Shown: positions 40,142-49,594, counted from the first letter of the stretch. The stretch is DNA of 64,000 bases from Paenibacillus_AB sp036577625 (GCF_036577625.1 NZ_JARBDC010000001.1:1-64000), one strand, 5' to 3'. The notes: generated from the letters alone by a model not told the origin. Made by a program: numbers and translations.

Positions 40142-41839
40142 TTACAATCGGATTACCTTTTTGTGACAGGAAACGCCGAACCGCTTCTCCGTTCCGGAGC
40201 CCAAATCGCCCGTGGCGCCTGGATTTGCGGGAATATATACAACCACGTCGTAGGACGAGGAAGACCCTTCGAGGGAAACCGTTCCGTCTTCCGCGACCGC
40301 CGCCCTCAGCGTTCTCCGATACCGTTCCCAATCGTTCACTTTTTTTCCTGTCCAAAATTCGAAACCGAGTTGACGCGCCTCGCGAACGAGCTTCCGGATC
40401 GAATCGCGCACCGCCTCGTGATTGAAAATATGAACCTGGTGATACAAGAAATGGGCCACGCCGCTTACCCGCTTCACCTGCTCCAAAAACGGGCGAATGA
40501 CGGAATTATCGGACAATGTCGACAACTCCAAATCTTGGGTCAGAAAGCTCATTTCCAGCACGTCGTACATCCGGTTGCCGTCCGTCGACCAGGCGATCGG
40601 AAAGTACGGATGGCACGTGCCGAACAGCATGCCGACGTTGCCTTTTTTGCTCGGGCCGCGCGTCTGGTCGGCGGCGATGCCGTAGCGCTCGCACCATTCG
40701 AACAGCTCGCCCCAGCCTTCGAAGCGGGTGTAATGGTTTTTGTTCGAGGTGACTTCGGCGATGTCGGCCGCGTCTTTCAGCCATTGCAGCTGACGGGCGA
40801 ATTCCGGTTCCGCCCAAAATCCTTTTTGCGAATCGAGCGCGTTGTAATGGAACGCAAGCTCGTGTCCGGCCGCCTTCACCCGCTCGTAGACCGGTTTCCC
40901 GTACCCCGGTTCCAGCATGCACCAAGTCGTCTTCAGCCCGACTTCGGCGAGCAGCTCGAGCGTTTTGACGGCGTATTCGTCTTTGTTGCCGTCGCTGTCG
41001 TGGGACATCATCAGCACATGGGAAACGCCGTCCGGATAATAGGCGACGAACGGCAGCGTCATGCCGCGGTCGACGATCGCCCGAAGCAGCGTGCCGACGA
41101 ACGCCTCGCGCCACAAATCGGCGTACGGGTACGGGAAGTACGGCATCCCCGTCTCGGTCGTCAACCGGTCCAACCGCCAATCGACCGCTGCCAGGTCGTC
41201 CGCCTTCAATATGCCGTCGTTGACCGCGCCGGTTCCGTCTTCGGCCGGAACGCCGTCCTCGAGCACCGGCCCGAGCCCCTGCTGCAGCTTGACGATCGTG
41301 CTCCAAATGTCGACGGTCCAGCGGAGCAAAGAGCCGTTTCCGACCCGAAACGACTGCAGCGCCGGCGCCGCGGCTTGTCCGTCCGGCCGTTCGCGCACGA
41401 TGCGGCCGCTTGCCGTCGGCGAAGCCTTCGGCTCGGGACCGGCCTGCCGCCAAGGTACGGCGGCCAAAAAGCGCAAAGGCGCATCCCCGTCTTCCGCTTC
41501 GTCCAAATACGCGTATCCGACGCCGACCTCTTCGTCTTTGGCATAGCCGAGCTTCGCCCCGACTTTATTCAGTCCGGCGCAGTTGACGACGATGCCGCCT
41601 CGTTCCATATAGGCCGTCAACGCTGCCGCCGTCCGTTCGTCCTCCCCGCATACCGCCGCGATCACGACGTCGTAAGCGCCTTCCGCGATCTCGTCGACGC
41701 TTGCAAGCTCCGTATACGTTATGCCGGCATGCGACAGCACTTCGCACGCATATAAACCGAACGCGTTCAACCCGTACGCATGCAGCTTTGTTATCGCTTT
41801 CCGATCGTTCAATACGGCAACGTTCGCCATTTTCGTCAT
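40142..41839 (-). CDS. Polysaccharide-deacetylase-like protein with N-terminal glutamine-amidotransferase-like part
   Basis: A 565-residue soluble protein. The middle (about 270-350) has features of NodB-fold carbohydrate esterases: SHDSDGNKDE resembling the first motif (Asp-Asp) and GHELAFHYN resembling the HxxxH metal motif. The N-terminal 110 residues (HAYGLNAFGLYACEVL, YMERGGIVVNCAG) look like the trehalose-utilisation or glutamine-amidotransferase-like domain seen in front of glycoside enzymes. No signal peptide is visible, so it may act on internal sugars. AAGGAGAGGG lies 4 bases before ATG 41839. It precedes the permease pair on the same strand. Substrate unknown. Confidence 0.7.
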   Translation of the reverse strand: MTKMANVAVLNDRKAITKLHAYGLNAFGLYACEVLSHAGITYTELASVDEIAEGAYDVVIAAVCGEDERTAAALTAYMERGGIVVNCAGLNKVGAKLGYAKDEEVGVGYAYLDEAEDGDAPLRFLAAVPWRQAGPEPKASPTASGRIVRERPDGQAAAPALQSFRVGNGSLLRWTVDIWSTIVKLQQGLGPVLEDGVPAEDGTGAVNDGILKADDLAAVDWRLDRLTTETGMPYFPYPYADLWREAFVGTLLRAIVDRGMTLPFVAYYPDGVSHVLMMSHDSDGNKDEYAVKTLELLAEVGLKTTWCMLEPGYGKPVYERVKAAGHELAFHYNALDSQKGFWAEPEFARQLQWLKDAADIAEVTSNKNHYTRFEGWGELFEWCERYGIAADQTRGPSKKGNVGMLFGTCHPYFPIAWSTDGNRMYDVLEMSFLTQDLELSTLSDNSVIRPFLEQVKRVSGVAHFLYHQVHIFNHEAVRDSIRKLVREARQLGFEFWTGKKVNDWERYRRTLRAAVAEDGTVSLEGSSSSYDVVVYIPANPGATGDLGSGTEKRFGVSCHKKVIRL

Positions 41840-42562
41840 GATACCCTCTCCTTGTGTCGTGAAAATGTACTGGACTCTACGGTGCAGACCGGCTTCAATA
41901 ATTAATCATCTGTATTATACATGTATTTAAGAAGCCATTCCGATGGTAACACAAGTTGCCCCGTTCGGCAATGAAGAAGTTTGGCAATCGCAAAAACAAC
42001 AGTCGTACGGGACAGGTCGGGTCTCTTCGAATGCATCGTTAACTTGGCGTTGAGACGGGGATAACCGGGTTAGGCGGTAAAAGCGGAGTGGCGGGAATTG
42101 GAAAGGACAAAAGCCATTCGGGCGGAAGATCAGGTAATGCGCAATATCTCGAAAATTGCGAAGGAATCAGAAAGATTCGAGCACCGGTAGATCGAGGAGG
42201 AGAACGAAACGTCAACATTTTCAGCCATCGCGAAAACGGGACAACTGTCAACTCATCTCGCAGCGTCCGCAACGATTCGCCGTTTCCGCAGAGCTGCAGA
42301 CTTCGCAAAGAGTGCGGGGTATGGACAAAGTGCTGCAGAGCCCGCAGAGAGCGCAAAGACCGCAAAGAGCGTAAAGACCGCAGAGCTCGTAAAGAGAGCA
42401 CATTCCGCAAAGAGCACAAACTTCGCGGAAACTTTAGGCCAAGCACTATAGCGTTCAGCAGCCGCAGACCCCGAGAAGGCCGCAAAGACGCCTCCAATAC
42501 CGCCGCGTCAGGCGGACCGGAAACGTCTTTATCGGGCACACCGTTTTCGCCGGAGCCGGCAA
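41840..42562. other. Gene-free stretch with low-complexity repeats
   Basis: No frame here has a convincing ribosome site together with protein-like composition. A TATAAT on the minus strand (41919-41914) may serve the deacetylase-like gene. Around 42180-42500 the plus strand is purine-rich and holds an array of 9-bp units. Confidence 0.45.
42343..42396 (+). repeat. Six tandem 9-bp units CGYARAGAN
   Basis: Six directly adjacent 9-bp units: CGCAGAGAG, CGCAAAGAC, CGCAAAGAG, CGTAAAGAC, CGCAGAGCT, CGTAAAGAG. Isolated CGCAAAGAS copies also occur at 42304, 42406 and 42481. The period is a multiple of three, so all frames stay open, but no gene is recognised. Confidence 0.7.
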
Positions 42563-42742
42563 TTATCCCGCCTTCGGACTGTATTTCGGTTCGGGCTTGA
42601 ACGCCAGCGGGAATACGGCGTGCGAGCTGCACTCGTCGCATACGTGCGTGTAGCATTCGGAAAGCTCCTCCATAACGGAGCCGCACCTCGAGCATTGCTT
42701 CTTCGGAAGCGAATCGAAAAACTGGTTAACGTTCGGCAGCAT
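42563..42742 (-). CDS. YhfH-family small zinc-binding protein
   Basis: A 59-residue protein with four cysteines in CSRCGS and CDECS plus an ECYTHVCDEC context, typical of the YhfH family of small Bacillus proteins with the N-terminal pattern NVNQFFDSLPKKQC. A zinc-ribbon fold is likely; the function is unknown. ATG 42742 is preceded by AAGGATG at 12 bases and a stop lies upstream in frame, so no longer start is possible. The AT-rich sequence at 42760-42815 contains repeated ATTGTAC and promoter-like sequence. Confidence 0.75.
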   Translation of the reverse strand: MLPNVNQFFDSLPKKQCSRCGSVMEELSECYTHVCDECSSHAVFPLAFKPEPKYSPKAG

Positions 42743-43353
42743 GCGAGACGGTCACATCCTTCGACAATTGTACTACTACAGTTTATAAATTGTACGATTA
42801 TTATATAACAACAAGTTGCCGATTGCGAACGTTTTTTTGCGGAGATCACATCATCGTTCCGATCCACAGGTCGACGGTCGGTATGTTAGGTGAAAACAAG
42901 CTCATTCGCAGGGAGGAACCTCACGGCGAGATGGCAATTTACGGTTCCGGGCCGCGTATCGTCGGCGCCATGCGGTTGGTCGAAGCACGGCGCGGTCGTT
43001 CCTTGACATCCGGTCCCTCCTGTCGCATATTCGATGGACAAGTAATCGTCGACTACTGCCGACAGGCCGGGCCCGGATCGTTAAAAGCTCCTGGGGACTC
43101 CTATTTCGGCGATATTGACGCAAAATTCGAAAATAGAAGACGGACCGCTAATTGGTGCAGCTTCAACCAAAAATGACCCAAACGCGGCCCGTCGACCGAA
43201 ATTAGCAGCCTCAAACGTCCGCTAATATTCGATGCAAGCCGATTCCGCTCGAATAGCGGACCCGAACGTCTTCTATTTATTTGACTTATTGGCGGGCGGC
43301 ACGCCGATTTCCGTCAAATCGGCGATACGCAGGCTTTCGGAGCCTCTGACGCG

Positions 43354-43380
43354 AAAAAACCGTGCCGATCGGCACGGTTT
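43354..43380 (-). terminator. Strong palindromic terminator without an obvious gene
   Basis: Perfect palindrome AAACCGTGCCGA/TCGGCACGGTTT (43357-43380) with six T on the minus strand (43359-43354). No gene ends directly upstream; it may stop read-through from the fad operon. Confidence 0.65.
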
Positions 43381-43449
43381 GCGGTCAGTCATAGGGTCCA
43401 TCCAAGCGAATCGGCGGCATTTGCTTAAATAGTTGAGTTGCGTAAGTAG

Positions 43450-43620
43450 GTACAGCGGATGCTGCCTGTATTGCCTGTATAGCGTGCGATTGCGCGTATA
43501 GCATGTGAATTGGTGTGCGGATTGCGTGCGGATTGTGCGCGCATGTACCGCGTGTGTACTGTGATGTACTGCGAACATTGTTTCTGCATTCTGCGAGCAT
43601 GCTGGTGCGGATTGCGCGTA
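43450..43620 (+). repeat. TG-rich low-complexity stretch
   Basis: Irregular repeats of GTGCGGATTG (43515-43524 and 43526-43535, 11-bp period), CCTGTATTG and related words. No coding or RNA function is recognised. Confidence 0.4.
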
Positions 43621-43742
43621 CTGCCCGCCTACCGCGAAGTACAACGGCGCGCCTGCGGGTTAACTTACCCGCGCAAGCGTCCCGGCTGCGCAGTCGGAAC
43701 CGGCGGCGAGGAACGCACCGGCCCCGCGCCTCCGGCGAGCTT

Positions 43743-44168
43743 TTACCCGTCCGCCGCCAGCACCCGAAACGAGCCGCTTCCCCACGAGCCGAGGCGGCCT
43801 TGCGCGTCTTCGATTTTGCCGAATACGGTCACCATTTTCCGCGACTGATGGATGAGCTCGGCGGTCACCGTCACTTTCCCCGGCACGAGCGGCGACAAAT
43901 AGTGGACGTTCAAATTGGTCGTCACCACTTTGTCGCGGGGTCTCGCCACCATCGCCGTAATGCCCATCGCGTTGTCTAGCAGCGACGCATGGACGCCGCC
44001 GTGCAAAATGCCGATGCCGTTCAAATGCCGGCCCGTCACGTCGAGCGTTACGACCGTAAGCCCCGGTTCGACGCGCTCGAGCGAGCAGCCGAGCTCCTCC
44101 CAGAACGTTCCTTTGGCCGCTTCCTCCATGCTGCGCACGAAACGGTCCAGATCGATCTCGCCCTCCAT
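43743..44168 (-). CDS. PaaI-type acyl-CoA thioesterase (hotdog fold)
   Basis: A 141-residue hotdog-fold thioesterase that hydrolyses acyl-CoA. The family motif HLNGIGILHGGVHASLLDNAMG (about 47-68), with its catalytic Asp and Gly-rich turn, is clear. GGGAGGG precedes ATG 44168 by about 11 bases. It is the last gene of the fad operon, 43 bases after the acyl-CoA dehydrogenase, and probably relieves CoA ester build-up during beta-oxidation. Confidence 0.88.
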   Translation of the reverse strand: MEGEIDLDRFVRSMEEAAKGTFWEELGCSLERVEPGLTVVTLDVTGRHLNGIGILHGGVHASLLDNAMGITAMVARPRDKVVTTNLNVHYLSPLVPGKVTVTAELIHQSRKMVTVFGKIEDAQGRLGSWGSGSFRVLAADG

Positions 44169-44211
44169 GATGCCGGTTCCCTCCCGTTCCGTCCGCGGCG
44201 ATTTGCCGCGA

Positions 44212-45987
44212 TCATACGACGACGTATCGCTCGGCGGCTTTCACTTTGTCGGCGATGTGCCGCTTCAGCTTGATCGTGTCCGGCGGCGTATGCCGCGTCC
44301 ACTTGCGCAGGACGGACAGCTGCAGCGCGAGCAGGTCGCCCGTCGCCATCGCCGCCACCGCCCGCTTCGCATCGAGCTCGATCTGCGCAAACGACTCGTG
44401 CACGTAGACGGTCGTCATCATCGAGGCGAGCCGGCCTCGCTCTTCGCCGGACGCTGCCGCCAATTTCTCGGCCCGCAGCAGCGCGCTTTCCATCGCATAG
44501 ATGCGAATCATCATGTCCGACAGCAGCGCGAGCACCTCCTGCTCGTCTTCCAGTCGCAGGCCGTACGTCTGGGCCGCCTGCCCGCCGACGAGCAGGAAGA
44601 TTTGCTTCGCCGTGGCGAGCAGCCGCTTCTCCGCGCCGAACGCCGAATCGTCCTCCTCCCGCTCCGCCGGCTCGAGCATTTTTTCCTGCACGCTCCCGGC
44701 GCGCTCCATAAGCGGCAGCTCGCCCTTCATCGCTTTTTTCAGCAGTGTTCCGGGAATGAGCAGCCGGTTGATTTCGTTCGTCCCTTCGAAAATGCGGTTG
44801 ATCCGCGAGTCGCGGTAAATGCGCTCGATTTTATACTCCTGGATGAAACCGTAGCCGCCGTGAATTTGCACCCCTTCGTCGGCGACGAAGTCGAGCGCTT
44901 CCGTGCCGAACACTTTGTTGATCGAGCATTCCAGCGCGTATTCGGCGATCCCTTTGGCCGACAGGACGCCGGCGGAATCGGCTCCGGGGTCGATCGTTTG
45001 CAGCATCCCGTCGATCAGGCCCGCCGTCCGGTACACCATGCTTTCCAGCACGTACGTCACGATGTTCATCGCCGCCAGCTTTTCTCCGATCAGCGGAAAC
45101 GACGATATCGGCTTGCCGAACTGGTGCCGCGCATTCGCATAGCTGCTGCTGAGCGCGATCGCTTCCTTGGCGGCTCCGATGCAACCCGCGCCGAGCTTGA
45201 AACGCCCGATGTTCAAAATATTGAAGGCGATCACATGCCCTTTGCCCGGCTCGCCCAGCAAGTTGGCGGCCGGTACCTTCACGTTGTCGAGGATAAGCGG
45301 ACAGGTGGAGGAGCCTTTGATCCCCATCTTCTTTTCCTCGGGACCGATGCCGACCCCTTCCATCGTCCGTTCGACGATAAAGGCGGAAAAATGTTTGCCG
45401 TCGACTTTCGCATAGACGATGAACAGGTCGGCGAAGCCCGCGTTCGTTATGAACTGCTTCGCGCCGTTCAGCACATAGTGCGAACGGTCCTCGGACAGCG
45501 TCGCCGTCGTCTTCGCGCCGAGCGCATCCGACCCGGACGACGGCTCGGTCAGACAGTACGCGGCGATTTTCGTGCCGTCGGCCAAATCGGGCAAATACGT
45601 TTGCTTCTGCTCAGCCGTGCCGAAAAAAACGATCGGCAGCGTGCCGATGCCGACATGGGCGCCGACCGACAAGGCGAACGACGAGCCTTTGGCCAGCTTT
45701 TCGCTGATGAGCGTCGAGCTCACTTTATCGAGTCCGAGTCCGCCGTACCGTTCCGGGACGTCGACGCCGAGCAGGCCGAGCTCCCCGGCTTTGCGGATCA
45801 ATCGCACCGTCAGCCCGTAATCGAGCTTTTCCAGCTCCGCGTCGTGCGGCAGCACCTCGTGCTCGACGAAATGCTCCGCCGCATCCCCGATCATCGTCTG
45901 CTCCTCCGTGAAATCTTCCGGCGTCATGACGTCCCGCCACGAAGTCGAATCGATCACGAAGCTTCCGCCTTTCACTATCGCTGCCAT
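44212..45987 (-). CDS. fadE: Acyl-CoA dehydrogenase, FadE type
   Basis: A 591-residue FAD enzyme for the first step of beta-oxidation. It has the YCLTEPSSGSDA and FITNAG flavin/substrate elements and the second signature QIHGGYGFIQEYKIERIYRD, plus the base-type Glu region IFEGTNEINR. A C-terminal extension of about 190 residues is typical of the Bacillus FadE group. ATG 45987 has GGAGGAAGG upstream. It passes electrons to EtfAB, encoded divergently. It starts 16 bases after the thiolase gene. Confidence 0.93.
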   Translation of the reverse strand: MAAIVKGGSFVIDSTSWRDVMTPEDFTEEQTMIGDAAEHFVEHEVLPHDAELEKLDYGLTVRLIRKAGELGLLGVDVPERYGGLGLDKVSSTLISEKLAKGSSFALSVGAHVGIGTLPIVFFGTAEQKQTYLPDLADGTKIAAYCLTEPSSGSDALGAKTTATLSEDRSHYVLNGAKQFITNAGFADLFIVYAKVDGKHFSAFIVERTMEGVGIGPEEKKMGIKGSSTCPLILDNVKVPAANLLGEPGKGHVIAFNILNIGRFKLGAGCIGAAKEAIALSSSYANARHQFGKPISSFPLIGEKLAAMNIVTYVLESMVYRTAGLIDGMLQTIDPGADSAGVLSAKGIAEYALECSINKVFGTEALDFVADEGVQIHGGYGFIQEYKIERIYRDSRINRIFEGTNEINRLLIPGTLLKKAMKGELPLMERAGSVQEKMLEPAEREEDDSAFGAEKRLLATAKQIFLLVGGQAAQTYGLRLEDEQEVLALLSDMMIRIYAMESALLRAEKLAAASGEERGRLASMMTTVYVHESFAQIELDAKRAVAAMATGDLLALQLSVLRKWTRHTPPDTIKLKRHIADKVKAAERYVVV

Positions 45988-46003
45988 AAACGCCTTCCTC
46001 CTT

Positions 46004-47188
46004 TCAATCGGCATAGACTTCGAAAATGCCGGCCGCGCCCATCCCTCCGCCGATGCACATCGAGACGACGCCGAAGCCGCCGCCGCGGCGGCGAAGCTCC
46101 CCGAGCAGCGTAACGGTCAGCTTGGCGCCCGTGCAGCCGAGCGGATGGCCCAACGCGATCGCGCCGCCGTTCACGTTCACCTTCGCTTCGTCGAGCTCGA
46201 GCCGGCGTATCACTTCGATGCACTGCGAGGCGAACGCTTCGTTGATTTCGTACAGGGCGATGTCGTCTTTGCCGAGGCCGGCCATGCGCAGCGCCTTCGG
46301 AATCGCCTCCACGGGGCCGATGCCCATCACCTCCGGCTCGACGCCCGCGACCGCGAAAGCGCGAAAGGCGGCTAGCGGCTTCAACCCGAGCGCTTCCGCC
46401 CTGCTTCGGCTCATGACCGCCACGGCCGCCGCCCCGTCGCTGATCGGCGATGCGTTGCCGGCCGTCACCGTCCCGCCCGCCGAAAAAGCGGGCTTCAGCT
46501 TCGCGAGCGCCTCCACCGTCGTATCCGGCCGGATGCATTCGTCCGCCGCGAATTCGAACGTTTTCGTCCACGGGCCTTCGGCCGGATCGAAGCCGCCGAA
46601 CGACGCGGCGACCGGCACGATTTCGTCGGCGAACTTTCCTTCCGTTCGGGCGGCGTGCGCCTTGCGGTGGCTTTCCGCGGCGAACCGGTCCTGCTCCTCG
46701 CGGGAAATGCCGTAGCGCTTCGCGACTTTTTCCGCCGTATGGCCCATGCTCATGTACAGCTCCGGCATCGTTTCGACGATGTCCGGATGGGGCGACAGCT
46801 TGAAGCCCGTCATCGGGACATGGCTCATGCTTTCCACGCCGCCGGCGATAACGGCGTTCGCGCTTCCGAGCATGATGCGCTCCGACGCGTAGGCGATCGC
46901 CTGCAAGCCGGACGAGCAAAACCGGTTGACCGTAATCGCCGGAACGGAAACCGGAAACCCGGCGTACACGGCCATCGTCCGGGCGAAATTCAGCCCTTGC
47001 TCGCCCTCCGGCATCGCGCAGCCGACGATAATGTCGTCGACATCGTCCTTGGCCAGGCCGGGAGCCCGGTCGACCGCCGCCCGCAGGACGGTTTTGCCCA
47101 AATCTTCGGCCCGCGTTTGCGCCAGGCTCCCTTTGCGCCCCCGCCCGACGGCGGTGCGGACGGCCGATACGATAACCGCTTCCTCCAC
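46004..47188 (-). CDS. fadA: Acetyl-CoA acyltransferase (3-ketoacyl-CoA thiolase) FadA
   Basis: A 394-residue thiolase, the last step of beta-oxidation. The nucleophile Cys is in VNRFCSSGLQ (about 88-97); the base motifs are NEAFASQ and GHPLGCTG with the second Cys. GTG 47188 is preferred: the sequence AGGGGGTGA in front is a near-consensus ribosome site and contains an earlier GTG (47197) which is too close to it. It starts 12 bases after fadN. Confidence 0.93.
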   Translation of the reverse strand: MEEAVIVSAVRTAVGRGRKGSLAQTRAEDLGKTVLRAAVDRAPGLAKDDVDDIIVGCAMPEGEQGLNFARTMAVYAGFPVSVPAITVNRFCSSGLQAIAYASERIMLGSANAVIAGGVESMSHVPMTGFKLSPHPDIVETMPELYMSMGHTAEKVAKRYGISREEQDRFAAESHRKAHAARTEGKFADEIVPVAASFGGFDPAEGPWTKTFEFAADECIRPDTTVEALAKLKPAFSAGGTVTAGNASPISDGAAAVAVMSRSRAEALGLKPLAAFRAFAVAGVEPEVMGIGPVEAIPKALRMAGLGKDDIALYEINEAFASQCIEVIRRLELDEAKVNVNGGAIALGHPLGCTGAKLTVTLLGELRRRGGGFGVVSMCIGGGMGAAGIFEVYAD

Positions 47189-47200
47189 CCTGGTCACCCC

Positions 47201-49594
47201 CTAATTCCTCAGCGGCTTGCCGTTTTTCAGCATATGCTCCATGCGCGCCCTCGTCTTCGGTTCGCCGCACAGGCTGAGAAACGCCTCGCGCTCCAGGTCG
47301 AGCAAATAGCGCTCGGACACTTCCGTCCCGGCGGGAACGTCGCCGCCGGACAGGACGTGAGCGAGCTTCGCGGCGATTTTGCGGTCGTGGTCCGAGATGT
47401 ACCCGCCTTCGCGCATCGTTTGCGCGCCGAGCTGCAGCACCGCTTTTCCGTCGCGTCCGACGACTTTGACCGGCTTGCCCGCGGCCGGCGCATACCCGCC
47501 GCGCTCAAGCTCGAGAACGGCGCGCCTCGCCTCGAACAAATGCGTGTCGCGGTTCATCGCCGGGACGTCTCCGCGGCGCATCAGCCCGAGCCGCACCGCA
47601 TCCGCCGCGCTGCCGGACACTTTCGCCATGCCGATCGTCTCGAACGCGCGGTTCACCGCAAGCTGCAGATCGGCATCCGCCTCGAGCGCCGACTCCGCGG
47701 CGCGAATCGCCATTTCTTTCGTGCCGCCTCCCGCCGGGATCAAGCCGACGCCGGCTTCCACCAAGCCGTAGTACGTCTCGGCATGGGCGATGACGCGGTC
47801 CGCCGCCATGCACACTTCGACGCCCCCGCCGAGCGTCATCCGGTGCGGCGCCGCCACGACCGGCTTTTCCAGCCGCTTCAGCTCGAGCATCGACGTCTGG
47901 AACAGGCGGATGATCCGATCGACTTCGTCCCATTCCTCCTCCTGGGCTTCCATCAGCAGCAGCATCAGGTTGGCGCCGACGCAAAAGTTGCGGCCCTCGT
48001 TGGCCACGACGAGCCCGCGGCAGTGATCGCGGACGTAGTCGGCGCTTCTGCGGATCATCGTCAAAATATCGGCGCCGATCGCGTTGTTCGGCGAATGAAA
48101 TTCGAGACAGGCGACGTCTTCCCCGATATCGATCAGGCTGGCGCCGGCGTTCGATACGATCGTCCGGTTCGCCGCCTTCAGCGCCCGCAGCGACAGGCGC
48201 TCCGGCGGCTGCTCAAGCTCCGTATGCCGCCCCGCCCGTACGTAAAACGTCTTCCCCTGCCGTCTGTCGTAAAACGTTTCGTTACCGGCGGCGAGCCAGC
48301 TTTTCACCCATTCCGGCACGGCGAGCCCTTCGGCTTCCATCCGGGCGACCGACTGCCGCAGCCCGATCGCGTCCCACGTTTCGAACGGGCCGAGCTCCCA
48401 GTTGAAGCCGAGCCGCATCGCCTTGTCGACGTCCGCGATCGAATCGGCGATGTGTTCCGCCTTCTCGGCCGCGTACAGCAGCATCCGCGCGAGGATGTCC
48501 CAGGCAAGCCGCGAAAGGCGGTCGCCGGCGGCCAGCAGCGCTTTGCATTTGGCGGCGGCTCCTTTCGCCGCTTTCGCCGCGTCGAGCGACGCCGATCGGG
48601 GGGCGGCGGACGGGACGTACTCCATCGCGGTCGGGTCCAGCTGCAAAATGCGGCTGCCTTCGGCGTCCTTTATTTTTTTGTAAAAGCCTTGCCCGCTTTT
48701 CTCGCCCAGCCAGCCGCGCCGGACCATATCGGCGAGCAGCTCGGGTACGGCGAACGCCTCCTTCTCGACCGGGTCGTCCGTTCGTTCGAAGACGTTGTTC
48801 GCCACATGGACGAACGTGTCGAGACCGACCAGATCGAGCGTCCGGAACGTGGCGCTCTTCGGCCTGCCGAGCGCCGGACCGGTGACGGCGTCGATGTCCG
48901 CGACGGTATAGCCGCCCTCGGCCATAATGCGCAGCGTCGACAGCAGGCCGTAGGTGCCGATCCGGTTCGCGATAAAGTTCGGCGTATCTTTGGCGACGAC
49001 GACGCCTTTGCCGAGACGGCGCTCGAGAAATTCCGTCATCCGGGCGGCGACTTCTCCCTTCGTCGACGGTCCCGGAATAAGCTCGACGAGCGGCATGTAG
49101 CGGGGCGGATTGAAAAAATGCGTCCCGAGAAAATGCTCTTTCATCGGGGACGGAATCGCCTCCGCCATCGCGGCGATCGAGATACCGGACGTATTGGAGC
49201 TGACGATCGCGCCGTCGCTCCAAACCGTTGCGACGCGAGCGAGCAGCCGCCGCTTCAAATCGAGCCGCTCCGTGATCGCTTCGACGATCCAATCGGCTTC
49301 CCGCAGCCGTTCGAAATCGTCCTCGACGTTGCCCGGCTCGATCAGGTCCGCGCGGCTTTCCTCGTAAAACGGCGCGGGATTCGTCTTTTTCAGCCGCGCT
49401 ATCGCTTCGACGGCCAGACGGTTTCTGGCGTCCCGGTCGTTCAAGCTTTTGCCGGCCGCTTCCTCCTGCGGGGTCGGCCGGTCCGGCACGATATCGAGCA
49501 GCAGGACGCGCAAGCCCGCGTTGGCCAAATGCGCGGCGATGCCGGCCCCCATCACGCCGGAGCCGATGACGGCCGCCGTACGAATCGTTCTCAC
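47201..49594 (-). CDS. fadN: 3-hydroxyacyl-CoA dehydrogenase / enoyl-CoA hydratase FadN
   Basis: A 797-residue bifunctional beta-oxidation protein with the Bacillus FadN order: N-terminal 3-hydroxyacyl-CoA dehydrogenase (NAD motif IGSGVMGAGIA at 10-20; HFFNPPRYMPLVE), and a C-terminal crotonase domain (ALKA..., LVVANEGRNFCVGAN oxyanion region, HRMTLGGGVEVCMAADRV). It hydrates enoyl-CoA and oxidises the hydroxy product for FadA. GTG 49594 has AAGGAG 8 bases upstream. It follows the Fe-S reductase gene by 16 bases. Confidence 0.95.
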   Translation of the reverse strand: MRTIRTAAVIGSGVMGAGIAAHLANAGLRVLLLDIVPDRPTPQEEAAGKSLNDRDARNRLAVEAIARLKKTNPAPFYEESRADLIEPGNVEDDFERLREADWIVEAITERLDLKRRLLARVATVWSDGAIVSSNTSGISIAAMAEAIPSPMKEHFLGTHFFNPPRYMPLVELIPGPSTKGEVAARMTEFLERRLGKGVVVAKDTPNFIANRIGTYGLLSTLRIMAEGGYTVADIDAVTGPALGRPKSATFRTLDLVGLDTFVHVANNVFERTDDPVEKEAFAVPELLADMVRRGWLGEKSGQGFYKKIKDAEGSRILQLDPTAMEYVPSAAPRSASLDAAKAAKGAAAKCKALLAAGDRLSRLAWDILARMLLYAAEKAEHIADSIADVDKAMRLGFNWELGPFETWDAIGLRQSVARMEAEGLAVPEWVKSWLAAGNETFYDRRQGKTFYVRAGRHTELEQPPERLSLRALKAANRTIVSNAGASLIDIGEDVACLEFHSPNNAIGADILTMIRRSADYVRDHCRGLVVANEGRNFCVGANLMLLLMEAQEEEWDEVDRIIRLFQTSMLELKRLEKPVVAAPHRMTLGGGVEVCMAADRVIAHAETYYGLVEAGVGLIPAGGGTKEMAIRAAESALEADADLQLAVNRAFETIGMAKVSGSAADAVRLGLMRRGDVPAMNRDTHLFEARRAVLELERGGYAPAAGKPVKVVGRDGKAVLQLGAQTMREGGYISDHDRKIAAKLAHVLSGGDVPAGTEVSERYLLDLEREAFLSLCGEPKTRARMEHMLKNGKPLRN

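Larger units (their letters stand above)
42743..43742. other. 1-kb intergenic region with repeats and a hairpin
   Basis: No convincing gene is seen. It contains the likely promoter of the YhfH gene (42760-42815), a degenerate repeat shared with 22.5 kb (43190-43235) that also forms a hairpin TCCGCTAATATTCGA/TCGAATAGCGGA (43218-43232, 43249-43260), a strong terminator (43354-43380), and a TG-rich low-complexity stretch (43450-43620). Confidence 0.45.

Noticed and set aside
42343..42396. CRISPR-like array
   Set aside because: Units are 9 bp and contiguous, without spacers; no cas genes anywhere in the window.
42039..42695. Minus-strand frame of 218 codons with SLR repeats
   Set aside because: The repeats come from the 9-bp tandem array; flanking sequence has no protein-like composition and the frame runs antisense across the array and partly overlaps the YhfH-type gene in another frame.
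43273..43644. Minus-strand frame of 123 codons ending near the orphan terminator
   Set aside because: Composition follows the TG-rich repeats, no ribosome site, and it reads through the terminator palindrome.
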